NCBI GenBank assembly: GCA_045576355.1
Contig: JAZNGG010000057.1
Span: 1 to 58,474, forward strand
Length of the DNA: 58,474 bases
Reading direction: 5' to 3'
DNA from: Liminaster sp045576355
Lineage (GTDB): Bacteria; Bacteroidota; Bacteroidia; Bacteroidales; UBA3663
Each line of letters begins with the position of its first letter. Positions within the stretch are counted from its first letter, which is position 1. Made by a program: the position numbers and the translations under genes. The notes beneath the pieces were generated by a model. That model was not told the origin of the DNA, searched no databases, and saw only the letters and a program-made list of their open reading frames with translations. Positions 34,452 through 42,545 of the stretch are shown piece after piece.

Positions 34452-35894
34452 TTATTCATCCCAACACTCGATGTCATTTTCTATGTCCGGCATCATGCTG
34501 CGGTGAAATTGTGGTTCCTTCCCGGCTTTTTTCTGTTCGAGATAGTTTTTAAGCAGGCGGAAGATTTTGTCTGAAAGGAGGAGGATAGCTACCAGATTAA
34601 ACAGAGTCATCAGTCCCATCACGATGTCCACCATGCTCCATGCAGTCTGCAAACTGACCAAAGCTCCTGCCAATACAGTTCCACCAGTGATGAGACGGAA
34701 AATAAATACAGCGCCCGGTCTGCCGGTTATAAATCGGATGTTGGTCTCACCATAAAAATAATTGGCGATGATCGTACTATAGGCAAAGAGGAAGATTGCT
34801 GCAGTGACAAAATACTTACCCCATGCACCGATTTCTGTTTCCACAGCGAGGGTGGTGAGAAGGATGCCATCTGCTCCACTGTCATACGTCCCGGAAACGA
34901 GGATGATCAGTGCGGTGCAACTGCAGATAACCAATGTGTCAATAAAAACTCCTAAAGCCTGTATCAATCCCTGTTTGACCGGATGAGATGTTAGGGCGAT
35001 GGCAGCAGCATTAGGGGCAGATCCCTCTCCAGCCTCGTTGCTGAATAATCCTCGTTTCACCCCTTGCATGATAGCGACCCCAACCATGCCACCACCGACC
35101 TGTTGTAGTCCAAATGCCTCACGGAAAATCAGAGCGAAGACAGAGGGGATGTCGCTCCAGTGGCTCAGCACGATATATAAAGCCAGCACGATATAACCCA
35201 AAGCCATAAAAGGGACTATCATCGAGGAAAACCGGGTGATGCGGCGGATACCTCCGAAGATGATGATAAGTGTGCAGAGGGTTAGGATTGCTCCTATCCA
35301 TAGTTTTTGTACTCCGAAAGCATCAGATAGGGCATCACAGAGAGTATTGCTTTGTACGACTTGATTGGCCATTCCGAATGTCACTGTGATAAGTATGGCA
35401 AACACGATACCCATCCATCTCCGTTTCAGTCCGGTCTGCATATAGTAGGCCGGACCACCGTAAAACGAGTCTTTTCCTTTCTTTTTATAGAGCTGAGCTA
35501 ACGTCGATTCTACAAAAGCCGTTGCTGCTCCAAAAAGTGCCATGACCCACATCCAGAAGACGGCTCCCGGTCCTCCTATGAAAATCGCAGAGGCAACACC
35601 AGCCAAATTGCCCGTTCCTACTCGGCTGGAGAGAGAGACGGCAAAGGCTCCAAATGACCCAATCTCTTTTTGGTTACCCTTTTTTTTATCTCTTCCTGCC
35701 ATGATCCGAATCATTTCGCGGAGCAGTGTAAACTGCACACCGCGTGTTCTGATCGTAAAATAGATAGCACAAAAGACCAACAAGACTATGACGACATAAG
35801 TCCAAAGTAGATCGTTAGCAATGTTCAGTCCGTCTAATACTCGAGTGGCGAAAGTAGGGGTAGAAAGTAGTGTCATATTATACGTTAAATTCAT
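34452..35894 (-). CDS. Sodium:alanine symporter (AGCS family)
   Basis: 480 residues (474 if started at the second Met, 35876, which leaves a more normal leader). Around eleven membrane helices; family motifs GSFGAFAVSLSSRVGTGNLAGVASAI and GGPGAVFWMWVMALFG in the first third, and KRGLFSNEAGEGSAPNAAA in the middle, are diagnostic of AGCS carriers. They bring alanine, glycine or a related small amino acid into the cell with sodium. It stands alone between the VTC operon (same strand, downstream, across a dispersed repeat) and the divergent glycosidase gene. Confidence 0.95.
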   Translation of the reverse strand: MNLTYNMTLLSTPTFATRVLDGLNIANDLLWTYVVIVLLVFCAIYFTIRTRGVQFTLLREMIRIMAGRDKKKGNQKEIGSFGAFAVSLSSRVGTGNLAGVASAIFIGGPGAVFWMWVMALFGAATAFVESTLAQLYKKKGKDSFYGGPAYYMQTGLKRRWMGIVFAILITVTFGMANQVVQSNTLCDALSDAFGVQKLWIGAILTLCTLIIIFGGIRRITRFSSMIVPFMALGYIVLALYIVLSHWSDIPSVFALIFREAFGLQQVGGGMVGVAIMQGVKRGLFSNEAGEGSAPNAAAIALTSHPVKQGLIQALGVFIDTLVICSCTALIILVSGTYDSGADGILLTTLAVETEIGAWGKYFVTAAIFLFAYSTIIANYFYGETNIRFITGRPGAVFIFRLITGGTVLAGALVSLQTAWSMVDIVMGLMTLFNLVAILLLSDKIFRLLKNYLEQKKAGKEPQFHRSMMPDIENDIECWDE

Positions 35895-35912
35895 TCAAGG
35901 ATATTCCGAGCG

Positions 35913-35920
35913 CAAACTTA
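35913..35920 (-). promoter_or_regulatory. -7 element of the AGCS symporter
   Basis: Minus-strand TAAGTTTG, a perfect TAnnTTTG match, 18 bases before the first ATG, which favours the second ATG (35876). Confidence 0.5.
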
Positions 35921-36014
35921 CAAAAAAATAGATAATTTGTAACATTCTTTTTCGTTTTTATAACAAACGAGGGAAAAGATTGTCTCCATTTTTTTCTTAA
36001 TTGGTGCAAATATA

Positions 36015-36022
36015 TATCTTTG
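36015..36022 (+). promoter_or_regulatory. -7 element of the GH35-like gene
   Basis: TATCTTTG, perfect, about 80 bases before ATG 36103. In the leader TATAGTTT (just after the promoter) can pair with AAACTATA just before the start codon. Confidence 0.55.
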
Positions 36023-36102
36023 CTATAGTTTCCCTCTCTATGATCGTGAACGGTATAGGATCAATTATTCAATGATTTTCAATCTCAAAAACTATAAATA
36101 TT

Positions 36103-37824
36103 ATGTTACATCAAATCAAAAAAGTATTTATTGTCGCTCTGCTGGCTCTGTTTCTCTCTGTCGGCAATGGTTGGGCGCAGAAAAGTTCTACTCGCCGCCA
36201 GGGTACAGCCACACAACTCCTGGTAGATGGCCGTCCCTATGTTATCTTAGGTGGAGAGTTGGGTAACTCATCCGCCTCATGCAATGCCGATATCGAACGC
36301 ATTTTCCCAAAGTTGAAACGCATGGGACTCAATACGGTTCTTGTTCCTGCCTATTGGGATCTGACTGAACCCGAAGAGGGTAAGTTTGACTTCTCACTTA
36401 CCGAAAAGGTGATCGATGAGGCACGAGCCAATGATCTTCGGGTGGTTTTCTTGTGGTTTGGTGCTTGGAAGAACTCTATGAGTTGCTATGCTCCTCTTTG
36501 GTTTAAACAAGACTATAAAAGATTTCCCCGTGCTGTTACTCGCAGTGGCAAGCCTGTGGAGATAGCCAGTGCCTTTTCAGAGGCGGTCTATCAGGCAGAT
36601 TGTCGAGCTTTTACGCGATGGCTGGAGTTTATTGCAGAAAAAGATCGTGCTGTTGGGACGGTTATAATGGTGCAGATCGAAAATGAGATCGGCATGATAG
36701 AGGATGCCCGAGACCACTCTGCGATGGCCAATAAAGCATTTGCCTCTGCTGTACCATCTGAGTTGATGCAGTATCTCGCCAAAAATAAAAAGTCGCTTCA
36801 TCCCACACTTCTTACCAAGTGGGAGTCGCAGGGAAAAAAGAAACAAGGTTCCTGGAGCGAGATCTTTGGTGCAGACATCTACACGGATGAGATCTTTATG
36901 GCGTGGCATTATGCCCTCTATGTAGAGCGATTGGCGCAAGTGGCTCGTCGCATCTATAATGTCCCGCTCTATGTCAACGCTGCCATGAACAGCCGCGGTC
37001 GTAAGCCGGGACAATATCCCTCTGCCGGACCTCTTGCACATCTTAAGGACATTTGGCATTGTGCAGCACCCTCGCTTACCCTTTTGGCCCCAGATCTTTA
37101 TGATAAGGGTTTTACCGATTGGGTCAGTCAATATGCCTTGCCGGATAATCCGCTTTTCATCCCGGAGATCCGTCGCAGCGAGGGTAATGCCGTGCAGGCG
37201 TTTTATGTCATCGGGGAGCACAATGCCCTCGGTCTCAGTCCATTCTCTATAGAGGGCGGCAGTGATGCCCCCAATGCCCGATTGCGTCGGGGCTATGACA
37301 AGTTGCGAGAGTTGATGCCCCTTATCGCTCGTCATCAGGGAGATGGTTCGATGCGTGGATTATGGTTTGATGGTGAGCAGAAAGAGCGCATCATCCGTGA
37401 GGGTACATTGCAACTCACTTGTCGCCATTACTTTACGCTCCCTTGGGATCCTCGATCTAAGGATGGTAGCATATGGCCTGAAGCTGGAGGTATCATTATT
37501 CGCCTGGCAGACGATGAGTATATCGTGGCGGGTAGTGGTATTGTCATAGAGTTTGCTCGTACGGATGAAAACCTACTGCGTCGCAAGTTGGGCGAAGATG
37601 GTTTTGCTGCCACCGGTGGAGCAGAGGCTGATGTAGCGCAACAACGTTGGCAGGGTAAGGCTCGTATTGGATTAGGGTCGGTCGATGAGGTGCGTCTCAA
37701 TGCAGATGGAACCATGACCTACGTCAGACGACTCAACGGAGACGAAGATCATCAAGGACGTCATGTGCGTATCGGTGTGGATGATTTCAAGATCCTTCAT
37801 GTCAAACTTTATGAGTATCGCTGA
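36103..37824 (+). CDS. GH35-like beta-galactosidase with DUF5597 domain
   Basis: 573 residues with a signal peptide (IVALLALFLSVGNGWAQ, cut near 24). The TIM-barrel domain starts GRPYVILGGELGNSSAS and has MGLNTVLVPAYWDLTEPEEG; the likely acid/base glutamate is in VQIENEIG and the nucleophile in IPEIRRSEG. The remainder from about residue 400 matches the DUF5597 C-terminal region seen on GH35-like beta-galactosidases of Bacteroidetes. It would cleave terminal beta-linked galactose, perhaps from pectin galactan side chains (inference from neighbours). Own promoter; followed by the palindromic element and a strong terminator. Confidence 0.85.
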   Translation: MLHQIKKVFIVALLALFLSVGNGWAQKSSTRRQGTATQLLVDGRPYVILGGELGNSSASCNADIERIFPKLKRMGLNTVLVPAYWDLTEPEEGKFDFSLTEKVIDEARANDLRVVFLWFGAWKNSMSCYAPLWFKQDYKRFPRAVTRSGKPVEIASAFSEAVYQADCRAFTRWLEFIAEKDRAVGTVIMVQIENEIGMIEDARDHSAMANKAFASAVPSELMQYLAKNKKSLHPTLLTKWESQGKKKQGSWSEIFGADIYTDEIFMAWHYALYVERLAQVARRIYNVPLYVNAAMNSRGRKPGQYPSAGPLAHLKDIWHCAAPSLTLLAPDLYDKGFTDWVSQYALPDNPLFIPEIRRSEGNAVQAFYVIGEHNALGLSPFSIEGGSDAPNARLRRGYDKLRELMPLIARHQGDGSMRGLWFDGEQKERIIREGTLQLTCRHYFTLPWDPRSKDGSIWPEAGGIIIRLADDEYIVAGSGIVIEFARTDENLLRRKLGEDGFAATGGAEADVAQQRWQGKARIGLGSVDEVRLNADGTMTYVRRLNGDEDHQGRHVRIGVDDFKILHVKLYEYR

Positions 37825-37834
37825 TCAGATTCCG

Positions 37835-37902
37835 TTTGCATCATGCCGCCGTGTGACGTGCATGACGGCATCGTGTATGCTTACACGGCGGCATGATGCA
37901 AA
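37835..37902. repeat. REP-like palindromic element with 20-bp arms
   Basis: TTTGCATCATGCCGCCGTGT (37835-37854) is the exact reverse complement of the sequence at 37883-37902; the loop is 28 bases. The arm contains the ACACGGCGGC core of the 22-bp tandem array at 12093-12331, and both end in (c)atgatgcaaa or gtgatgcaaa. It starts 10 bases after the glycosidase stop codon. Confidence 0.9.
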
Positions 37903-37980
37903 TCATCTTTTTTCTAGTGCCGAAAGAGACACCTCTTTTGAATGAGATGAGGCGATATCGTCCCAATTATTAGCTTAAAT

Positions 37981-38025
37981 AAAGGTTGCCCACTTCGCTC
38001 CATTTTGCGAAGTGGGCAACCTTTT
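37981..38025. terminator. Strong bidirectional terminator
   Basis: AAAGGTTGCCCACTTCGC (37981-37998) and its exact complement (38007-38024) form an 18-bp stem with an 8-base loop; TTTT follows. Between the glycosidase (+) and S9 peptidase (-). Confidence 0.93.
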
Positions 38026-38111
38026 ATAAAGAGGACTCTATAAATTAGCGATGGCTTTTGTTTATGGAATCGAGGTTAAAGCGACTTGGCGGTTTAAGGA
38101 CCTATCAGGGT

Positions 38112-40244
38112 TTATGATTGTTGACCCTCTGTTTTTGGTTCTTTTAGCCAGCGGTCTAACCAGCGGAAGAAAATGCGTTGCCAGAGGACTGCATTTTGTG
38201 GTCGCTGCACCCAGTGACATTCATCGGGGAAGTATAGTAACTCAGCCGGGATGCCGCGCATACGTGCCACATTAAATGCTTGCATGCCTTGTGTGACGGG
38301 GATGCGATAGTCTTTCTCCCCATGGATAACGAGGATCGGTGTGTCCCAGGCTGCTGCTGCCCGGTGGGGGGAATTGGCATAGCTGCGTTGTGCCGTCTTG
38401 TTGTCTTTCTCCCACGGGGCTCCGCCAAGGTCAAAGTTTGTAAACCAGTTCTCTTCGGTCTCGCCATACATACTCTCAAGGTTGTATATGCCACAATGGG
38501 CAATAAAGCAGGAGAAGCGTTTCTCGTGATGACCGGCAAGATAATAGACTGAATACCCGCCGAAGCTGGCACCAACAGCACCGAGGTGTTCGCGGTCACA
38601 CCAAGGTTCGCGTGCGATTTCATCGATAGCGGTGAGATAGTCATCAATGCATTGTCCGCTATAGTCTCCGGAGATCTGCTCGTTGAAGGGCTGTCCAAAG
38701 CCTGGGACACCATGGCGGTTGGGGAGGACGACTGCATAGCCGTTGGCAAGCATCATCTGAATGTTCCAGCGTATGCTCCAGAATTGACTCACGGGGCTTT
38801 GAGGTCCACCTTGGCAGTAAAGCAGTGTGGGGAACTTATGGTCAGGATCTTTAGCTCTGATGCTGTCAAAGCCGACAGGATAGGCGACCCATACGAGCAT
38901 CCGGTCTCCATTGGTGCAGGTCATCCAGCGGCGTTCGATGCGTCCCATCTCGATCTGATCGAGGAGGTGCTTGTTTTCAAAAGTGAGTTGCTGAGCGATG
39001 CCATCAGAGAGATTGATCTCATAGATTTCATTGGGCTGAGACATGCTGTGACGCAAGGCGATGAGGTGCTCTCCGGCAAAGCATAAAGAGGCATAGTCAT
39101 AGTCGCCGGGAGCTGAGACGGGAGTAATGGCAGCATCAGCCAAGTGACAACGGTAGATCCGGCAAGTGGCTTCAACGTAACTGAGGAAGTAGATATCGTT
39201 GCCGTCAGGACTCCAGATGTAGTCATCACAATTGTCACGATAGGCAGCGGTGAGATCACGTTTGTCGCCGGTGGCGAGGTGCATCACAAAAAGACGGTTC
39301 TTGTCACTCTCATAACCATCGCGCTCCATGCTTTGCCATGCGATCTGGGTGCCGTCGGGGGAGAAGGTGGGGTGGGTGTCATAACCCATCATCCCTTCGG
39401 TAAGGTTGCGTTCTGTGCCGGAGGCGATGTCATAGAGGTAGATGTCAGAGTTAGTGGAGAAAGCATAGTCTCGCCCGGTCTTTTTGCGGCAGACATAAGC
39501 GAGTTGCTTGCCATCGGGAGAGAATGCAAAACTCTCGGTCCCTCCAAAGGGGCGCATTGGGCACTCATATGGCTCTCCTTCAAGGATGTCTTTGGCTGTG
39601 CCCACTTTACCCTCTGAGACGGGGGCAAGATAGGGATGAGGATAATTGGTTACAAAGTCATCCCAATGTCTGTACATGAGGTCATCATAGAGTTTACCGG
39701 TGGTCTGATCGAGATCCGGGAATAGTTCCTGGACAGGATTTTTGATTTCGATGGGGGCAATGATAAGCACTTGCTTCTCATCAGGAGAGAAGATAAAACC
39801 CTCGATGTCTGTGGGGAAATCACTGATTTGTTTTCGGTCTGAGCCATCGGCATTCATGCTCCAGATCTGGCTGCTGCCATTCTCACTGCTGAGGAAGGCG
39901 ATCCGCTTGCCTCCATTGATCCATACGGCATTGGACTCGCTGCGAGGTGTATGGGTGATGGGGTGGTTCTCACTTCCATCCGTGTTGATGACAAAGAGTT
40001 CGCGGTTGGACTTGTTGCGGGCAATATCTGTGTATGTAACGCCATAGAGCAACTGTGTCCCATCAGGAGAGGGCTGGACGTCGCTGATGCGTCCCAAGCT
40101 GTGAAGAACTTCGGCTGTGAGCCGGTGATTTTCGATCGGGGCTTCATAACGGCCGATGATCGGATCTTCCGTATTTGCCTGCGGTGTACATGCCGCTAGA
40201 GCTGTAGCTAATGTTGCCATAAGGCAAAGTTTTTTTGTGATCAT
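38112..40244 (-). CDS. S9 family (DPP5/acylaminoacyl-type) peptidase, lipoprotein
   Basis: 710 residues with lipobox ALAAC (Cys about 19). The N-terminal half is a beta-propeller with WD40-like repeats (SPDGTQLLYGVTYTDI, FSPDGKQLAYVCR, WSPDGNDIYFLSY). The C-terminal alpha/beta hydrolase domain has the nucleophile in GASFGGYSVYYL, the aspartate near VIHGEKDYRIPV and the histidine in DECHWVQRP. The order and length resemble Porphyromonas DPP5 or S9C acylaminoacyl peptidases, which cut short peptides from the N-terminus in the periplasm, feeding amino acid catabolism. Exact specificity not visible. Separated from the helicase by 99 bases. Confidence 0.92.
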   Translation of the reverse strand: MITKKLCLMATLATALAACTPQANTEDPIIGRYEAPIENHRLTAEVLHSLGRISDVQPSPDGTQLLYGVTYTDIARNKSNRELFVINTDGSENHPITHTPRSESNAVWINGGKRIAFLSSENGSSQIWSMNADGSDRKQISDFPTDIEGFIFSPDEKQVLIIAPIEIKNPVQELFPDLDQTTGKLYDDLMYRHWDDFVTNYPHPYLAPVSEGKVGTAKDILEGEPYECPMRPFGGTESFAFSPDGKQLAYVCRKKTGRDYAFSTNSDIYLYDIASGTERNLTEGMMGYDTHPTFSPDGTQIAWQSMERDGYESDKNRLFVMHLATGDKRDLTAAYRDNCDDYIWSPDGNDIYFLSYVEATCRIYRCHLADAAITPVSAPGDYDYASLCFAGEHLIALRHSMSQPNEIYEINLSDGIAQQLTFENKHLLDQIEMGRIERRWMTCTNGDRMLVWVAYPVGFDSIRAKDPDHKFPTLLYCQGGPQSPVSQFWSIRWNIQMMLANGYAVVLPNRHGVPGFGQPFNEQISGDYSGQCIDDYLTAIDEIAREPWCDREHLGAVGASFGGYSVYYLAGHHEKRFSCFIAHCGIYNLESMYGETEENWFTNFDLGGAPWEKDNKTAQRSYANSPHRAAAAWDTPILVIHGEKDYRIPVTQGMQAFNVARMRGIPAELLYFPDECHWVQRPQNAVLWQRIFFRWLDRWLKEPKTEGQQS

Positions 40245-40295
40245 GTTTTTTATATTTTATTACTTTATTATATTGTTTCCTATGCGAAATCAACC

Positions 40296-40340
40296 CAATC
40301 ATCCACTTTAACCCCTCAACTCCTCAACCCACCATAGTGA
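40296..40340 (-). repeat. Dispersed intergenic repeat, short copy
   Basis: ccactttaacccctcaactcctcaacccacc: the GGTTGAG/GGGGTTAAAG block in reverse orientation, between the S9 peptidase and helicase genes. Confidence 0.45.
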
Positions 40341-40343
40341 GCC

Positions 40344-42545
40344 TTAACGCAACTCCTCAAGATACTTATCGATTATCTCCAGTAGTTCCTTGCCATACAC
40401 AGAGAGGACTTTCTTTCCGATGCCGGAGATACTCATCAACTCTTTGCCGGTGGTGGGGAGATGGTTGACTATGCCTAATAGGGAGATATTTTTCAAGATG
40501 GTGTATGGAGGTACTCCATGCTCCACGGCTTTCTCTTTGCGCCAGTTGCGCAGACGATCGTATAAGATTGGATGCTTGATGTCTGCAGAGAGCGAGGTGA
40601 GTTCTTTCTCCTTGGGTGTCTCTCCCATAGTTTTTTTTCTCGATTTCTTCTCTGCTGTTTCTCCTTTTTTCCGTTTGCTTGTAGTGGGTTTCCCATCACT
40701 CTGTTGCATGGTGATTTGTGCTTTGGCATCCCAATAATTTCTCAGACTGAATCCTCGGGCATTCTTTATAAAGAGAAGCATCTTGAGGTCATAATCGCTT
40801 TTGAGGAGTTCAAACTCTTTTTCCATCTGCTCACGGGTCTGTTTGTTGTCAATGTCGGGCAGACCCTCTTCGATCCACTCTCCGAGGATCTCGGCAGTGT
40901 GACGAGTAAAATAGACGATAGCTTTGTGGATGCGTTGATGCAGGTGTTCGTTGTCTGCAAAGTCCTCATGGAGACGGATAAGTTGGGCAATCTGTCTGCG
41001 GAATGTCTTGCCGACCTCAAGCAGGGCAGTTTCTTCCTCTTTGGCTGCTGTTTTCAGTCGTTCTACGTAGTGTGGATAGAGTCGGGATAAGTGTTCTTCT
41101 GCCAGTCTGACTAAATACCGCAGACGCAGGTCAAGCCGCTCGAAATCAAAAATCTCACCGAGTACATCCTCGATGTATTGTAGTTCGTCTTGGGCCAGTT
41201 GCTTGTGGTCGGGTTGGTTTTCTTCGATAAAACGATTGTAGCTGACCACTTGCGGGTCGCTCATGACTGCTCCGGGAGTGATGGGCGTGCTCAGTACGAT
41301 CCCTTCCAGAGTGCGACACCGAGAGAGTGCTACATAGACTTGCCCATGGCTGAATGCATTTCCGGCATTGATGATGGCTTTTTCGAAAGTGAGTCCCTGG
41401 CTCTTGTGGATGGTGATTGCCCATGCCGTTTTGAGGGGAATTTGTATGTATTTCCCAACGATCTCCTCTGTGATCTCTCCCGTCTTTTCGTTGGTTACAT
41501 ATTTGGCATTGGTCCACTCTTGTGCAGAGACCTCGATGAGACGTTCGCCCATAGTCAAATCATCTGTTGCTTCCGTACTGCAACTGACTGTGACACTGTT
41601 GGGCGTCAGTCTGACCACGCGACCGATTTTACCATTATAATATTGTTTCTCTGCTGAGGGATCGTTTTTGCAAAACATCACTTGAGCCCCTATCTTAAGC
41701 GTGAGGTCATGGTCAGTCGGATAAGAGAGTTGGGGAAAGTCCCCTTCGATCTTTGCCGTGTAGGTCTGTTCCTGTGTGGGCAGGGCTTCCAGTTTTCGCT
41801 GGTTGATCTCTTGTGCTTGATAATTATGGGTGGTCAGGGTGATATAACCCTCTTTTTCAGAGGGAGAGAATGAGGGCATATATCGGGCATTGAGCGTCCT
41901 GAGTGCCTCTGGGGAGATTTGGTTGATGCGCACCTGATTGAGCAGAGATACAAAGTTGGCATCCGATTGACGAAAAACCTCGGTCAGTTCGATTGTGGTG
42001 TAATTAGTCCTTTGTAGAGCTTTGCTGCTGAAGAAATAGGGGGTGTTATAATGCTCTTTGAGGATCTGCCACTCTGCCTCGGTCGTTACGGGCGAGAGCT
42101 GTTGTAAGTCCCCGATCATGAGTAGCTGTACTCCTCCGAAAGGGAGACTTCGACTCTGATAGCGACGCAAAACATCGTCGATGGCATCTAAAAGATCCGC
42201 ACGCACCATCGAGATCTCGTCGATGACGAGAAGATCAATGCTGCGTAGGATGTTGATCTTATGTTTGGAATAGCTGTATTTGTGTTTTGTCTCCTGTTTG
42301 TTTTGGAGGGTTATTCCCGGTAGGAATAGCCCCGGAGCCAACTGAAAAAATGAGTGTATCGTTACACCTCCGGCATTGATTGCTGCCACACCGGTCGGAG
42401 CAACGACTATCATGCGCTTGTGCGTCTTATCCTTAAGTTGTCTCAAAAAAGTAGTCTTACCTGTCCCGGCTTTGCCGGTCAGGAAGACATTGCGATGAGT
42501 GTATTGAGCATAACGATAAGCAAGATCAAGCTGCGGATGGGTCAT
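40344..42545 (-). CDS. Pif1/RecD-like helicase with C-terminal HRDC-type region
   Basis: 733 residues. Walker A is in FLTGKAGTGKTTFLRQL near residue 25 and Walker B in LLVIDEISMVRADLLDAID; helicase motifs GDLQQLSPV, VFRQSDANFV and the C-terminal UvrD-type AITIHKSQGLTFEKAII and YVALSRCR follow. A helix-rich region (about 500-620) leads to a lysine-rich linker (TTSKRKKGETAEKKSRKK) and a last domain (ILYDRLRNWRKEKAVE, ISGIGKKVLSVYGKELLEII) that is HRDC-like. This is the superfamily 1B helicase type found in Bacteroidetes; it likely unwinds DNA at replication or repair structures. Its ATG overlaps the stop of the M6 protease gene by one base (TAATG). Confidence 0.9.
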   Translation of the reverse strand: MTHPQLDLAYRYAQYTHRNVFLTGKAGTGKTTFLRQLKDKTHKRMIVVAPTGVAAINAGGVTIHSFFQLAPGLFLPGITLQNKQETKHKYSYSKHKINILRSIDLLVIDEISMVRADLLDAIDDVLRRYQSRSLPFGGVQLLMIGDLQQLSPVTTEAEWQILKEHYNTPYFFSSKALQRTNYTTIELTEVFRQSDANFVSLLNQVRINQISPEALRTLNARYMPSFSPSEKEGYITLTTHNYQAQEINQRKLEALPTQEQTYTAKIEGDFPQLSYPTDHDLTLKIGAQVMFCKNDPSAEKQYYNGKIGRVVRLTPNSVTVSCSTEATDDLTMGERLIEVSAQEWTNAKYVTNEKTGEITEEIVGKYIQIPLKTAWAITIHKSQGLTFEKAIINAGNAFSHGQVYVALSRCRTLEGIVLSTPITPGAVMSDPQVVSYNRFIEENQPDHKQLAQDELQYIEDVLGEIFDFERLDLRLRYLVRLAEEHLSRLYPHYVERLKTAAKEEETALLEVGKTFRRQIAQLIRLHEDFADNEHLHQRIHKAIVYFTRHTAEILGEWIEEGLPDIDNKQTREQMEKEFELLKSDYDLKMLLFIKNARGFSLRNYWDAKAQITMQQSDGKPTTSKRKKGETAEKKSRKKTMGETPKEKELTSLSADIKHPILYDRLRNWRKEKAVEHGVPPYTILKNISLLGIVNHLPTTGKELMSISGIGKKVLSVYGKELLEIIDKYLEELR

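Noticed and set aside
36577..37335. 252-codon minus-strand frame inside the GH35-like gene
   Set aside because: Shadow of the glycosidase, whose motifs and signal peptide are clear.
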